DNA of 64,000 bases, from the NCBI RefSeq assembly GCF_900114345.1, contig NZ_FOZJ01000003.1:496001-560000 (forward strand), written 5' to 3'. Shown here piece by piece: positions 1 to 8,442 of the stretch (its first letter is position 1; each line of letters begins with the position of its first letter). Position numbers and translations under genes: made by a program. The notes beneath the pieces are model-generated. The model made no database searches. It saw only the letters and a list, made by a program, of their open reading frames with translations, and was not told the DNA's origin. This DNA is from Microbacterium sp. cf046 (GTDB taxonomy: Bacteria > Actinomycetota > Actinomycetes > Actinomycetales > Microbacteriaceae).

Positions 1-671
1 ACGCTGAGCGGATCCGAGCTCAGAGCGCGCTCGAACGCGGCCTGCTCGCGGATGCTCGAGGCGGTCTGCGCCGACGTCGCGGCGAGCGCGCGTGCCGAAT
101 CGGCTGAGGCGAGCGGCACACCTGGCCAGATCTGCGCGCCGACGAGCGCGCACAGGATCCACGACGTCGCCGCCGTCGCAGCGACGATGCGTCCGGTACG
201 GCCGGAGCGCGAGGCGATGCGCTCGGTCCGCAGCGCGGCGCGCGCGACTGCGATGACAGCGGCCACCGCCAGCGCGACGATCAGCGCAACGATCAGGATC
301 GCGTTGCCGGTACCTGTCGCGTCCCGCATGACGCCGTAGGCGCTCACGATCGCAGGCCAGTCCTGGGTGAGGCTGAACGCGCGATCGATCGTCGCCTCGA
401 AGCCGAGGTCGAGCGCCGCGACGAGCATCGCGACCACGATGACCACTCCGAAGGCGGCCGCGATGAGCCAGCGCAGCCGTCGACTCGGGATCGCGAGCAG
501 GAGCAGCACGACCGCGATCGACTCCGCCGGCAGGCTGAGCAGCGCAGCGGGCGTGCCCATCGTGAGCGCCCCGGCGACGAGCGGGGCGATCAGCAGCGTC
601 GCGAACGCGGCGACCGTGGCTGCTCGCGCACCTCGCCGCGGGCGGTGCTGGTCCTCGAATCCGCCGTTCAC
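1..671 (-). CDS. multi-pass membrane protein, N-terminal part (runs off window)
   Basis: The reading frame is open from a GTG at 671 to the window edge, giving about 223 residues with no stop. An AAGG lies about nine bases before the GTG. The visible part has about five hydrophobic segments (roughly residues 18-38, 44-60, 67-86, 113-135 and 150-170) and then a polar Ala-rich region. No catalytic domain is visible. It is the last visible gene of the seven-gene minus-strand operon, ten bases after the RibD-like gene. The layout of several N-terminal membrane helices before a missing larger part would suit a membrane-anchored transferase, phosphatase or sulfatase, but that is a guess. The C-terminal half beyond the edge is needed to name it. 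Confidence 0.7.
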   Translation of the reverse strand, partial: MNGGFEDQHRPRRGARAATVAAFATLLIAPLVAGALTMGTPAALLSLPAESIAVVLLLLAIPSRRLRWLIAAAFGVVIVVAMLVAALDLGFEATIDRAFSLTQDWPAIVSAYGVMRDATGTGNAILIVALIVALAVAAVIAVARAALRTERIASRSGRTGRIVAATAATSWILCALVGAQIWPGVPLASADSARALAATSAQTASSIREQAAFERALSSDPLS

Positions 672-681
672 AGGAGCGCCT

Positions 682-1407
682 TCACGATCGAGCGGAGAGC
701 TCCCCGACCGACGTTCGCTCATCGGCCTGGAACCTATCGGACAGGGCGTAGCGCATGAGCACCACGTCGCCGATCCGGCAGGTGTCGGCCAAGGTGGCCC
801 GCCGCGACGCGGTCCACGGGAACGGGCCGGGCTCGACGAAGCGCGGTGCGCGCGATTCGCCGACGAAGAGCGGGGCGATCGCGAGCTGCAGCTCGTCGGC
901 CAGGTCGTCGACGAGGAACTGCGTGTGGAGCTTGCCGCCGCCTTCGACCATCAGGCGTTGCACGCCCCGCGCGGCGAGGTCCTCGACGACATCGGCCATC
1001 GTCACCTTCGCACCGAGTCCGACCACCGTCGCAACGCGGCCTATCCTGTTGCGGACGCGGTCGAGCGACGGGGTCGGGCAGTAGACGATCTTCTCGACAT
1101 CGCCCTCGGTGAAGAAGGCCGAATCCGGCGGCAGGTCGCCGCTCGCGGTCACCGTCACCTTGATCGGTGAGACGGGCTTTCCGGCGGCGAGGCGGAGCAG
1201 CCGCCGTTCGTCGCCGCGCACCATCAGCCGCGGACAATCCCGCCGGACCGTCGATGCGCCGACCATGATCGCATCGCTCTCGGCGCGCAGCTGATCGACG
1301 CGGTCGAAGTCGGCCGCGTTGGACATCGCGAGTTTGCGGGGTGCGGCGCTGTCGAGATAGCCGTCGAGCGACATCGCGCAGCTGAGGATGACGTACGGGC
1401 GTTTCAC
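682..1407 (-). CDS. RibD C-terminal/dihydrofolate reductase-fold reductase
   Basis: This is a 241-residue NADPH-dependent reductase of the RibD_C (DHFR-like) fold. Family marks are the N-terminal MSLDGYLD stretch at about residues 12-19, the DAIMVGASTVRRDCP segment around 45-60 and the glycine-rich VEGGGKLH near 154-161. There is no deaminase domain, so it resembles the stand-alone pyrimidine reductases of archaea and fungi rather than bifunctional RibD. Such enzymes reduce the ribosyl chain of a diaminopyrimidine phosphate. The GTG start overlaps the stop of the upstream flippase-like gene by four bases. No riboflavin genes lie beside it, so it probably reduces a different pyrimidine or pterin intermediate of this operon. 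The substrate is inferred. Confidence 0.85.
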   Translation of the reverse strand: MKRPYVILSCAMSLDGYLDSAAPRKLAMSNAADFDRVDQLRAESDAIMVGASTVRRDCPRLMVRGDERRLLRLAAGKPVSPIKVTVTASGDLPPDSAFFTEGDVEKIVYCPTPSLDRVRNRIGRVATVVGLGAKVTMADVVEDLAARGVQRLMVEGGGKLHTQFLVDDLADELQLAIAPLFVGESRAPRFVEPGPFPWTASRRATLADTCRIGDVVLMRYALSDRFQADERTSVGELSARS

Positions 1408-2384
1408 GGTGCGGACACCGCCTGCCGTGCGTCGCGCAGATCATGACGTCGGCGGAGAGCGGATGCCGCGACCACGGCCGCCCCCGGAACGGCTGCGATC
1501 ATGGCGAGCACTCCGAACGCGGTGGAGGCTGCGATGCCCGCGGACGCACCGAGTCCCACCGCGGCGAACGCCCACGCGGCAGCACCCTCCCGCGGACCCC
1601 ACCCGCCGATGTTCAGGGGAATCGCACCGGCGAGCATCACGATGAGCGCGACGGCCGCCAGCCGTTCGGGCGGGGCGGCGACACCGACGGCGATGCACGC
1701 GACGATGAAGGTGCCGGTGAGCCCCATCAGGACGATCACGGATGCGGCGGCGACGCCGATGACGGTGCGCGCCGAACCGAACGCCGATCGAAGTGTGGTC
1801 AGCTCCCGGGCGATCGCCCGGCGGGCACGCTCGCTGACAGCCGCTGCGACGACGACCCCGGCGCAGGCGACGCTCACCGCAAGGAGCACGGTGCCCACAG
1901 CGGGAGCGTAACCCGACATGCCGAGCGACACCAGCACCACCACGGCGAGGGTGAACTGCACCACCTGGCCCACCGCGCGCTCGGCGACCACCGCCCGCGC
2001 GGCCTGCGGAATCCGGTTCGCGCTGCGTCCGTGGGCGACCGCGCGATGGATGTCGCCGATCACCCCGCCGGGAAGGATCGTGTTCAGGAACTGGGACCGG
2101 TAGTACCCCGACACCGACTCGCGCCACCCGAGCGAGAGTCCGAGTCTCCGGGCGACGATCCGCCACCTCCAGGCTGCCGCCGCGGTGGTCACAACGCCCA
2201 GCGCGAGCGCGATCGCGATCGGCACGGGCGACACGGACGCCAGACCTCGGAGGAAGGGCTCGGCTCCGACGGTGAAGACGATCGCGACGAGGATGAGCGC
2301 CCCGACTCCGGCGCGCGCGACAGCGCGGGTGCGCGGCGAGAGGCGACCCCGCCGCGTCGGCTGCCCGGCCGCCGTCGAGGTCAT
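1404..2384 (-). CDS. lysylphosphatidylglycerol synthase TM-region / flippase-like membrane protein
   Basis: A 326-residue integral membrane protein of the UPF0104/LPG_synthase_TM type, with seven to eight hydrophobic helices. Its LPGGVIGDIHRAVAHGR segment matches the family's conserved PGG-x-GGD-x-xRA loop. I chose the ATG at 2384 because it overlaps the methyltransferase stop by four bases (ATGA), as at every other joint in this operon; the frame stays open upstream to 2573, but that extension lies inside the methyltransferase. Members of this family occur in lipid aminoacylation and in polyprenyl-linked glycan or lipid export, usually without a proven transport role. Here it is the likely membrane component for a glycosylated product. 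Confidence 0.87.
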   Translation of the reverse strand: MTSTAAGQPTRRGRLSPRTRAVARAGVGALILVAIVFTVGAEPFLRGLASVSPVPIAIALALGVVTTAAAAWRWRIVARRLGLSLGWRESVSGYYRSQFLNTILPGGVIGDIHRAVAHGRSANRIPQAARAVVAERAVGQVVQFTLAVVVLVSLGMSGYAPAVGTVLLAVSVACAGVVVAAAVSERARRAIARELTTLRSAFGSARTVIGVAAASVIVLMGLTGTFIVACIAVGVAAPPERLAAVALIVMLAGAIPLNIGGWGPREGAAAWAFAAVGLGASAGIAASTAFGVLAMIAAVPGAAVVAASALRRRHDLRDARQAVSAP

Positions 2385-3190
2385 GGCGGCCACGCGAGCA
2401 GATCCAGATGGTGCACCGTCACCCGCAGTGCGCCCGCGGCGAGTTGAGCGCCGCGCGTTCGCAGGTACTCCTCGGCCCACTCCTCCAGCGTCGGACGCTC
2501 CTCGACCGCCGCGCCGACCCAGCCCTCGAGCCACTCGCGCACGAGTGCGGTCTCGGAGGAGTCCAGCCGCCACGGTGAGTCATCGGCGCGCACCCGCCAC
2601 CCCGCGGCCGTGAACAGCTCGGTCACCGTCGCGGCGGCATCCGGGCCGAGCAGTGCGCGTCCGGCGGTCGTGCGTCGCTGGTGGTCGTTGAACGCGGACT
2701 CGAAGACCCGGTCGCCGGGATCGAAGGGCTCGATCTCGACCCGTCCGGTCACGCTCAGCGCGACGAGCGCAGGGGCGCCTGCGGCCACGCACGCCCGGAC
2801 GATGGTCTCCGCCTCCTCGCGCGTGAGCACATCCAGAAGCGCCGACATCGTCACCAGCGACGCTCCGACCAGGTCTGCGTCGCTCAGCTCGCCGACATCC
2901 CTCACCCTCGTGCGGATCACCGGCGGATGTCCGGTCGAATCGGAGGCGCCGTGCGCCGCGCGATCGAGGAGCACATCGTTCCAGTCGTGGAGCACCCAGG
3001 TCTGCGGTCCGGGCAGCAGCGGCGCGAGCCACCGCATCATCGACCCGGTGCCGCTGCCCAGGTCGTGCACGACGACCGGGACGCGGGTCATGCGCGCCGC
3101 CTTCCGCGCAAGCGGCCGCGACCGCGACCTCGCGTCGGCGTCTTCGCGCAGGCTCAGCCACTCCACCGAGATCGGGATGACGTCGCTCAT
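2381..3190 (-). CDS. class I SAM-dependent methyltransferase
   Basis: A 269-residue protein with a Rossmann methyltransferase core. Motif I is seen as HDLGSGTGS at about residues 41-49, followed by the acidic end of strand 2 (VLHDWND). The DADLVGASLVTMSALLDVL stretch fits motifs II-III. The ATG at 3190 overlaps the glycosyltransferase stop by four bases, and the TGA at 2381-2383 overlaps the next start. The substrate cannot be read from sequence. The tight coupling to a glycosyltransferase and a QueD-like protein suggests methylation of the pathway's sugar or base. The frame continues upstream without a stop for several hundred bases in the shadow of the glycosyltransferase gene; that part is not coding. 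Confidence 0.88.
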   Translation of the reverse strand: MSDVIPISVEWLSLREDADARSRSRPLARKAARMTRVPVVVHDLGSGTGSMMRWLAPLLPGPQTWVLHDWNDVLLDRAAHGASDSTGHPPVIRTRVRDVGELSDADLVGASLVTMSALLDVLTREEAETIVRACVAAGAPALVALSVTGRVEIEPFDPGDRVFESAFNDHQRRTTAGRALLGPDAAATVTELFTAAGWRVRADDSPWRLDSSETALVREWLEGWVGAAVEERPTLEEWAEEYLRTRGAQLAAGALRVTVHHLDLLAWPP

Positions 3191-4227
3191 CGCACGCTCG
3201 CCAACGTCGCCGCGACGCGGTCTGCGGTGTCGCTCCATCGCGGAAGGCGCGACCGGCCGCGGCCCGCCGCGTCCTTCGAATCCGCCCGCAGGGCCGGATC
3301 CGCCAGCCACCGCCGCAGTGCATCGGTGAGGGCGTCCGGACGACCTGGGGGCACGAGGGTCGCGGCATGCGACTCGACGGTCTGCGGGATCCCGCCGACC
3401 GCGCTGGCGAGGACCGGGATGCCGCGCCGAAGCGCGTCCGCGATCGCCATGCCGTAGCTCTCCACGCGCGAGGGCGCCACGACGAGGTCCGCGCGGTCGT
3501 ACGCGTCGTCCAGTTCGTCCTGACCGAGGACTCCGGTCATCGTGATGCGGTCGTCGATGCCCGCCGCCGCGGCGAGGGCCGCGAGGCGATCCGCGAACCG
3601 GGGATCCGCATCCAGCGATCCGGCGACCGTGCAGGTCCACGTGTGCTCGTCGCGGAGTCCGGCCAGGGCTTCGATCAGGATGTCCTGCCCCTTGTGCGGC
3701 GCGACGACTCCGACGCACAGGAACGCGCCTCCGCCCGACGTTCCGCCGGCTGCGGGTGCGTCGTCCGAGCCCGGGCGCGCCACGACGATCCGACCGGGGG
3801 CGACCGTGCCGCGTCGCTCGAGCTCGGACCGGGTCCATTCGCTGGTCGTGATCACGCGGCGGGTGCTCCGCAGAGCGCGGGTCTCTCCGGCAACGACCCG
3901 CGGATCCGCTCCGGGGAAGGCCGCAGACACCATGTGCGCGAGCGTGACGATCTGGAGGCGCCCGACCGCGTCCTCGATCGCGTCGGGTGCCCGACCCGCG
4001 ATCAGGCCGTCGATGAGCACCACCTCGTCCTCGGGCACGCTCGCGAGCAAGTCTGCCGCGCGAATGGGCGCGTCCGCGCCGACCGGCCGCATCCGCACGG
4101 TCCACCCGAGCGACGCCAGTCCGTCTCGGACGCGGCGATCGAAGACATTGCCGCCGCTGGCGCGGGTGGGGTCGTCGATGCCCTCCGGCACGACGAAATG
4201 CACGGTGCGCCCCTCGGAGGCCGTCAC
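3187..4227 (-). CDS. glycosyltransferase family 4
   Basis: A 346-residue GT-B retaining glycosyltransferase. The C-terminal nucleotide-sugar domain shows the E-x7-E type motif in [19 protein letters not shown] and a following [11 protein letters not shown], both typical of GT4. The N-terminal domain begins with [19 protein letters not shown], as in enzymes that build secondary-metabolite or lipid glycosides. I chose the GTG at 4227 because it overlaps the TGA of the PTPS-like gene (GTGA) and keeps the spacing seen throughout this operon; an ATG at 4251 is possible but would overlap more. The donor is probably a nucleotide sugar. The acceptor is unknown and is inferred to be the pterin-type product or a lipid. 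Confidence 0.9.
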   Translation of the reverse strand: MTASEGRTVHFVVPEGIDDPTRASGGNVFDRRVRDGLASLGWTVRMRPVGADAPIRAADLLASVPEDEVVLIDGLIAGRAPDAIEDAVGRLQIVTLAHMVSAAFPGADPRVVAGETRALRSTRRVITTSEWTRSELERRGTVAPGRIVVARPGSDDAPAAGGTSGGGAFLCVGVVAPHKGQDILIEALAGLRDEHTWTCTVAGSLDADPRFADRLAALAAAAGIDDRITMTGVLGQDELDDAYDRADLVVAPSRVESYGMAIADALRRGIPVLASAVGGIPQTVESHAATLVPPGRPDALTDALRRWLADPALRADSKDAAGRGRSRLPRWSDTADRVAATLASVR

Positions 4228-4625
4228 AGCGTCACCTCGTAGGAGGCCCATGCGATGTGCGATTCGTGCAGCGTGACCGCGATCGCGTGCAGTCGCGCCG
4301 CGCCCGGCCCGATTCCCCCGTCACGCGCGGCAGCGACCAGGCGATCGGCGATCACGCTGCACAGCCGCTCCGTCGTCGTGTTGAGCCCGGCGAACTCCGC
4401 CAGCTCGTCGAGATTGCGGTACGACAGCGACGCGAGGATGCCGCGCAATGCATCCGAGGCGCGCCCGATGTCCACCACGACTCCGTCGTCGTCGAGGTCG
4501 GCCGCGCGGAAGGTCGCGTCGACCACATAGGTCGCGCCGTGCAGCCGCTGAGCCGGGCCGAAGATCTCGCCGGACAGGCTGTGGGCGATCATGATGTGAT
4601 CCCGCACGGTGACGGAGTAGGTCAT
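4224..4625 (-). CDS. QueD/PTPS-fold protein lacking canonical catalytic residues
   Basis: A 133-residue protein of the 6-pyruvoyltetrahydropterin / 6-carboxytetrahydropterin synthase fold. It keeps IAHSL (H15), LHGATY (H29) and the late LHESH glutamate that binds the pterin ring. Compared with E. coli QueD it has Ala25 where the catalytic Cys lies, Ala31 in place of the third zinc His (HGA instead of HGH), and LSYRNLDE where QueD has LDHHYLND, so the Asp-His relay is also gone. The fold and pterin pocket look intact while the standard chemistry should not work. The gene overlaps both neighbours by four bases. It may bind or transform a GTP-derived pterin or pyrimidine by another route. Confidence 0.88.
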   Translation of the reverse strand: MTYSVTVRDHIMIAHSLSGEIFGPAQRLHGATYVVDATFRAADLDDDGVVVDIGRASDALRGILASLSYRNLDELAEFAGLNTTTERLCSVIADRLVAAARDGGIGPGAARLHAIAVTLHESHIAWASYEVTL

Positions 4626-5605
4626 CCGGCATCCCTCCAGTCGATCGTGTGGCAGAGCCCCGGCGCGGATCCGTCTGCGACGGCGGCCATGACGCCGGGC
4701 AGGTCCCGCCACGACGAATCGCCCGTCAGCAGGGCGTCGAACGCGGGATCCCGCAGCAGTCGCAGAGCGAGCGCGAGCCGGTCGCTGCTGCGCCGGCTCC
4801 CGCGGCGTCGCGGCGAGATCATGCCGACCTGGCTGGAGCGGATCGTCAGGCGCTGCGAGTGGAAGTCGCCTCCCAGCTCGAGCCGGACCGGTCGATCGCC
4901 GTACCAGCTCGCGACGACGATCTCGCCCTCGGTCGCGGCGGACTCCAGGGCGGACTGCAGCCCGGCCTCGGAACCGCTCGCCTCGACCACGATGTCACGC
5001 TCGAACGGCGCATCCTCGGGGTGTGCATACGAGACCCCGAGGAGCTCGCATACGCGAGCCTTCGACCGGTCGACGTCGACGACGACGACGTCGACTCCGG
5101 GAATGGCCTGCGCGAGCCGCGCAACGGCGCAGCCGATCATCCCCGCGCCGACGACGGTGATGCGGTCGCCCACGAGTGGCGCGGCATCCCACAGCACGTT
5201 CACCGCGGTCTCGACCGCACCCGCGAGCACGGCCCGGCGAGCGGGCACGCCGTCGGGGATCACCTGAACGGCCGACTCGGGCACCACGAATGCCGACTGG
5301 TGCGGATACAGGGTGAACACCGCGAGACCGCGGAGCTCGGGCGGCCCGCTCTCGACGACGCCGACGTTCAGATACCCGTACTTGACCGTGTCGGGGAAGT
5401 CGCCCTCCTGGAACGGCGCGCGCATCCGCTCGTGCTCGCCGCGAGGAACCTCGCCGCGGAAGACCGTCGACTCGGTCCCGCGGCTGATGCCGGTGAACGC
5501 CGTGCGCACCAGCACCTCGCCCGCTCGGGGGTCGGGGACCTCCTCGGTCCGCAGCACCCCGACACCGGGTGACTCCACCCAGAACGCGGTCGCCGTCGTC
5601 ACCAC
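4622..5605 (-). CDS. MDR-family oxidoreductase without catalytic zinc ligands
   Basis: A medium-chain dehydrogenase/reductase of about 327 residues and the first gene of the operon. It has the N-terminal GroES-like fold and a Rossmann segment [16 protein letters not shown] at about 145-160. The usual catalytic zinc signature (CG-x-C-G-S/T-D) is replaced by GISRGTES, so the reaction probably resembles zinc-independent relatives. I chose the GTG at 5605 because GGAG sits six bases upstream; a second GTG follows at 5602 and an ATG at 5644 is possible, but that one lacks a good ribosome site and approaches the divergent gene. It likely oxidises or reduces a side chain of the pathway intermediate using NAD(P)H. 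Confidence 0.86.
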   Translation of the reverse strand: MVTTATAFWVESPGVGVLRTEEVPDPRAGEVLVRTAFTGISRGTESTVFRGEVPRGEHERMRAPFQEGDFPDTVKYGYLNVGVVESGPPELRGLAVFTLYPHQSAFVVPESAVQVIPDGVPARRAVLAGAVETAVNVLWDAAPLVGDRITVVGAGMIGCAVARLAQAIPGVDVVVVDVDRSKARVCELLGVSYAHPEDAPFERDIVVEASGSEAGLQSALESAATEGEIVVASWYGDRPVRLELGGDFHSQRLTIRSSQVGMISPRRRGSRRSSDRLALALRLLRDPAFDALLTGDSSWRDLPGVMAAVADGSAPGLCHTIDWRDAG

Positions 5606-5620
5606 GGCCTGCTCCGGAAG

Positions 5621-5699
5621 TGAACCTTTCGGCACGCGGCACACGTGTCATGAGTGGTACCCATGAAGAGAGAACGAGTCGCACAGTGCAAAAGGTTCA
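5621..5699. promoter_or_regulatory. 9-bp inverted repeat across the divergent starts
   Basis: TGAACCTTT at 5621-5629 is matched by its exact complement AAAGGTTCA at 5691-5699. The two arms flank the divergent start regions of the oxidoreductase operon and the CDP-alcohol phosphatidyltransferase. They could be paired sites for one regulator that controls both transcripts. No clear -10/-35 pair is visible between them. The right arm lies inside the phosphatidyltransferase frame if its ATG at 5650 is used. Confidence 0.4.
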
Positions 5700-6429
5700 T
5701 ATCGCTCCGCTCTGGTCGATCCTCGCCGGCGCCGTCGGGCTGGCCGTGATCGGCTGGTTCAGTGCGCTCTCGGTCGTCGGCTGGTGTGCCGGACTCCTCT
5801 ACCTTGTCTGCTCGAACGTCCTGCTCACCAGGGGGTTGCGTCGACACGGAACACTCCACTTCGGACCCGCGAACGCCGTCACGGCCGCGCGCTCGACGCT
5901 CGTCGGGCTCGTCACCGCGCTCGTGGCGACCTCGTTCACGGCATCTGTCTCGGTGCCGCTGCTGGTCGGATTGACGGCCGTCGCGCTCGTCGGAGACGCC
6001 GTCGACGGATGGATCGCCCGCCGCACGCAGACCGCCTCCGCGCTCGGCGCCCGGTTCGACATGGAGGTGGACGCCTTCCTGATCCTGGTCCTCAGTGCGT
6101 ATGTCGCACAGAGTCTGGGGTGGTGGGTGCTCGCGATCGGAGGCATGCGCTACGCATTCGTCGCCGTCGGCTGGGTCCTGCCGTGGATGACGGCCACCCT
6201 GCCGCCGAGGTACTGGCGCAAGGTGGTCGCTGCGCTGGTGGGGATCGGTATGACGGTCGTCGCGTCCGGGCTCATGCCCGTGTGGGCGGACATCGTTCTG
6301 ACGCTCGCGGCCCTGGGGCTGCTGGTCGAGTCTTTCGGGCGCGATGTCATCTGGCTGTTCCGGCGCCGCGCTGAGCGAGTCGACCCGGTCGTGGCGGAGC
6401 AGCGCGAGCACGAGGATCGCTCGCTGTGA
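5650..6429 (+). CDS. CDP-alcohol phosphatidyltransferase family protein
   Basis: A 259-residue membrane enzyme with about six helices. It carries the complete family signature D-x2-DG-x2-AR-x8-G-x3-D-x3-D, with the metal-binding aspartates at about D116, D119, D137 and D141 (GDAVDGWIARRTQTASALG and FDMEVDAF). The family transfers a phosphoalcohol from a CDP-linked donor to a hydroxyl with release of CMP, as in phospholipid head-group synthesis. It is divergent from the pterin-type operon and shares its control region, so it may attach that product to a lipid or make its lipid anchor. The start is uncertain: the ATG at 5650 has no ribosome site, and an in-frame GTG lies at 5686-5688. Confidence 0.88.
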   Translation: MSGTHEERTSRTVQKVHIAPLWSILAGAVGLAVIGWFSALSVVGWCAGLLYLVCSNVLLTRGLRRHGTLHFGPANAVTAARSTLVGLVTALVATSFTASVSVPLLVGLTAVALVGDAVDGWIARRTQTASALGARFDMEVDAFLILVLSAYVAQSLGWWVLAIGGMRYAFVAVGWVLPWMTATLPPRYWRKVVAALVGIGMTVVASGLMPVWADIVLTLAALGLLVESFGRDVIWLFRRRAERVDPVVAEQREHEDRSL

Positions 6430-6468
6430 GTGAGCTCGGCGAGCGGGCCGAAACCCGGACGGTGCCCC

Positions 6469-8364
6469 TCAGCGCGGTGTCGCCCGCAGCCACACGAAGC
6501 CGTGCGGAAGCAGGGCGAGCCCGCGCGCCAGGTCGATCTCGTCGCCGCTGAGGACGTCCGTCGCGGCTGAGGAGAACCCGCTCAGGGTCAGCGGGTCGAT
6601 CAGCGCGGGGTCGTCGCCGACGTTCGCCAGGACGAGGATGACGGCATCCGCACCGGGCCGCTGGTAGGCCAGGACCGATGGATGCCGGGCATCGAATCCG
6701 ATCAGCTCTCCGCCGGCGAACTCGGGCGTGCCCTGTCGTGCGCGGATCAGCGCGGTCAGCCCGCTGTAGACGCGACCCGCGTCGGTCGCGGCATCCGTCC
6801 GCTGGTCGTAGCGCTCGGCCGGCCGTCGGGGCCGATGCACCCAGCGGCTGTCGCCCGCGGTCGTCTCGTCGTCGACGTAGGAGTAGTCGTTGAGCTGCGC
6901 CACCTCGTCGCCGAGATAGAGCAGCGCCACGCCGCCGGTCGACATGGCGATCGCGTGCGCCAGGAGCACCCGGTCGACGCCTGCGGGGTCGCCCGCCTCG
7001 ACTCCTGCGAGGGATGCCGTCGTGCCCGCGATGCGCGCGTCGCCGGTCTTCGGGTTCTCCTGGAACGGCACTCCGCGCGCGAAGCTGCCCGGGAACCGCG
7101 TGACGTAGAAGTCGTTGAGGAAGCGGCGATGCGAGTACGCGTCGATGCCCAGTTCGGCGGCATCCTCATCGGCGAACGTCCATCCGATGTCGTCGTGACT
7201 GCGCACGTAGTTGACCCAGGCGGTGCCGGCGGGCAGTGCGTGGCGGCGCTCGAGCGCCTGCTGCAGCAGGCGCGGGTCGCGGGTCGCGAGCGCCTCCCAC
7301 GTGAGGGCCATCTGCAGCGGGTTGTACGAGAGCTGGCACTCCTCGAGCGAGACGTACTCGATCACCTCGTCCGGATGCACGATCGCTTCGGACTTGAACA
7401 GCAGGCTCGGCGCAGCCATCCGCAGCACGGCGTTGAACGCGCGCAGCAGCAGATGCGCTTCGGGCAGCGACTCGGACGGGGTGCCCAGCTGCTTCCAGAT
7501 GAACGCGACCGCATCCATCCGCAGGATCTCGACGCCCTGGTTCGCCAGGAAGAGCATCTCACCGGCCATCGCCCGGAACACGGCCGGGTTGGCATAGTTC
7601 AGGTCCCACTGGAAGTGGTAGAAGGTCGCCCAGATCCAGCGGCCGTCCGGCAGCTGGACGAAAGAGCCCGGGTGGTCGTCGGGGAAGATCTCGCGCACGG
7701 TCTGCTCGTACGCGTCGGGCATCGTGCGATCGGGGAAGATCAGGTAGAAGTCCTCGTAGCCGGGCTCGCCTGCGACCGCCTTGCGCGCCCACTCGTGCTC
7801 GCTGCTGGTGTGGTTGAAGATGAAGTCCACGACGAGCGAGATGCCGGCCAGGCGCAGGTCGGCGGCGAGGGCGCTCAGGTCCTGCATCGTGCCCAGCGCC
7901 GGGTTCACGTGCCGATAGCTGGACACCGCGTACCCGCCGTCGGAGTTGCCCTCCGGGCTTTCGAACAGCGGCATGAGGTGCAGGTAGGTCAGGCCGAGCT
8001 CTTCGAAGTAGGGGATGCTGTCGCGGACGCCACGCAGATCGCCCGCGTAGCGATCGACGTAGCAGACGCCGCCGAGCATCTGATTCGAGAGGTACCAGTC
8101 CGGCTCCTGCTCTCGCAGATCGTCGCGCGCCTTCAGTTCGAGCGGGCGCTCGTTCCAGGACGCCGCCGCCTCCGCGATGACCGCCGCGAGCTGCTCGAGA
8201 CCGTCGTCGCGCTCGCCGTAGAGCGTCACGAACAGCGGATGCAGGGTGGGGAAGTGCGCGGTGAAGCGCCGGGCGAAGGCGGCATCGAACGTGCCGGCGC
8301 GCTGCGAGGCCAGGCGCCGGATCTCTTCGATGTCGCCTGTCCACTCAGCAGTGAGTCTCGGCAT
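6469..8364 (-). CDS. amylosucrase (GH13 subfamily 4)
   Basis: A 631-residue alpha-amylase-superfamily enzyme that transfers glucose from sucrose to build an alpha-1,4-glucan, or hydrolyses sucrose. The catalytic residues are visible: nucleophile D284 in EILRMDAVAF, acid/base E326 in FKSEAIVHPDE, and H390-D391 in VRSHDDIGW. These lie exactly two positions before the known residues of Neisseria polysaccharea amylosucrase (D286, E328, H392, D393). The length, the helical N-terminal domain and the RRFLNDFY segment also fit. The start at 8364 has AGGAG eight to nine bases upstream. It stands alone, convergent with the phosphatidyltransferase, and has no signal peptide. Sucrose hydrolase from the same subfamily is the main alternative. 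Confidence 0.93.
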   Translation of the reverse strand: MPRLTAEWTGDIEEIRRLASQRAGTFDAAFARRFTAHFPTLHPLFVTLYGERDDGLEQLAAVIAEAAASWNERPLELKARDDLREQEPDWYLSNQMLGGVCYVDRYAGDLRGVRDSIPYFEELGLTYLHLMPLFESPEGNSDGGYAVSSYRHVNPALGTMQDLSALAADLRLAGISLVVDFIFNHTSSEHEWARKAVAGEPGYEDFYLIFPDRTMPDAYEQTVREIFPDDHPGSFVQLPDGRWIWATFYHFQWDLNYANPAVFRAMAGEMLFLANQGVEILRMDAVAFIWKQLGTPSESLPEAHLLLRAFNAVLRMAAPSLLFKSEAIVHPDEVIEYVSLEECQLSYNPLQMALTWEALATRDPRLLQQALERRHALPAGTAWVNYVRSHDDIGWTFADEDAAELGIDAYSHRRFLNDFYVTRFPGSFARGVPFQENPKTGDARIAGTTASLAGVEAGDPAGVDRVLLAHAIAMSTGGVALLYLGDEVAQLNDYSYVDDETTAGDSRWVHRPRRPAERYDQRTDAATDAGRVYSGLTALIRARQGTPEFAGGELIGFDARHPSVLAYQRPGADAVILVLANVGDDPALIDPLTLSGFSSAATDVLSGDEIDLARGLALLPHGFVWLRATPR

Positions 8365-8442
8365 GACACTCCTTTGTGCGTCCGGTTGCCTGGTCTCACA
8401 ATAGGGCTGGCAGACTGTCAGCACTCGACACGGGAGGTCTCG

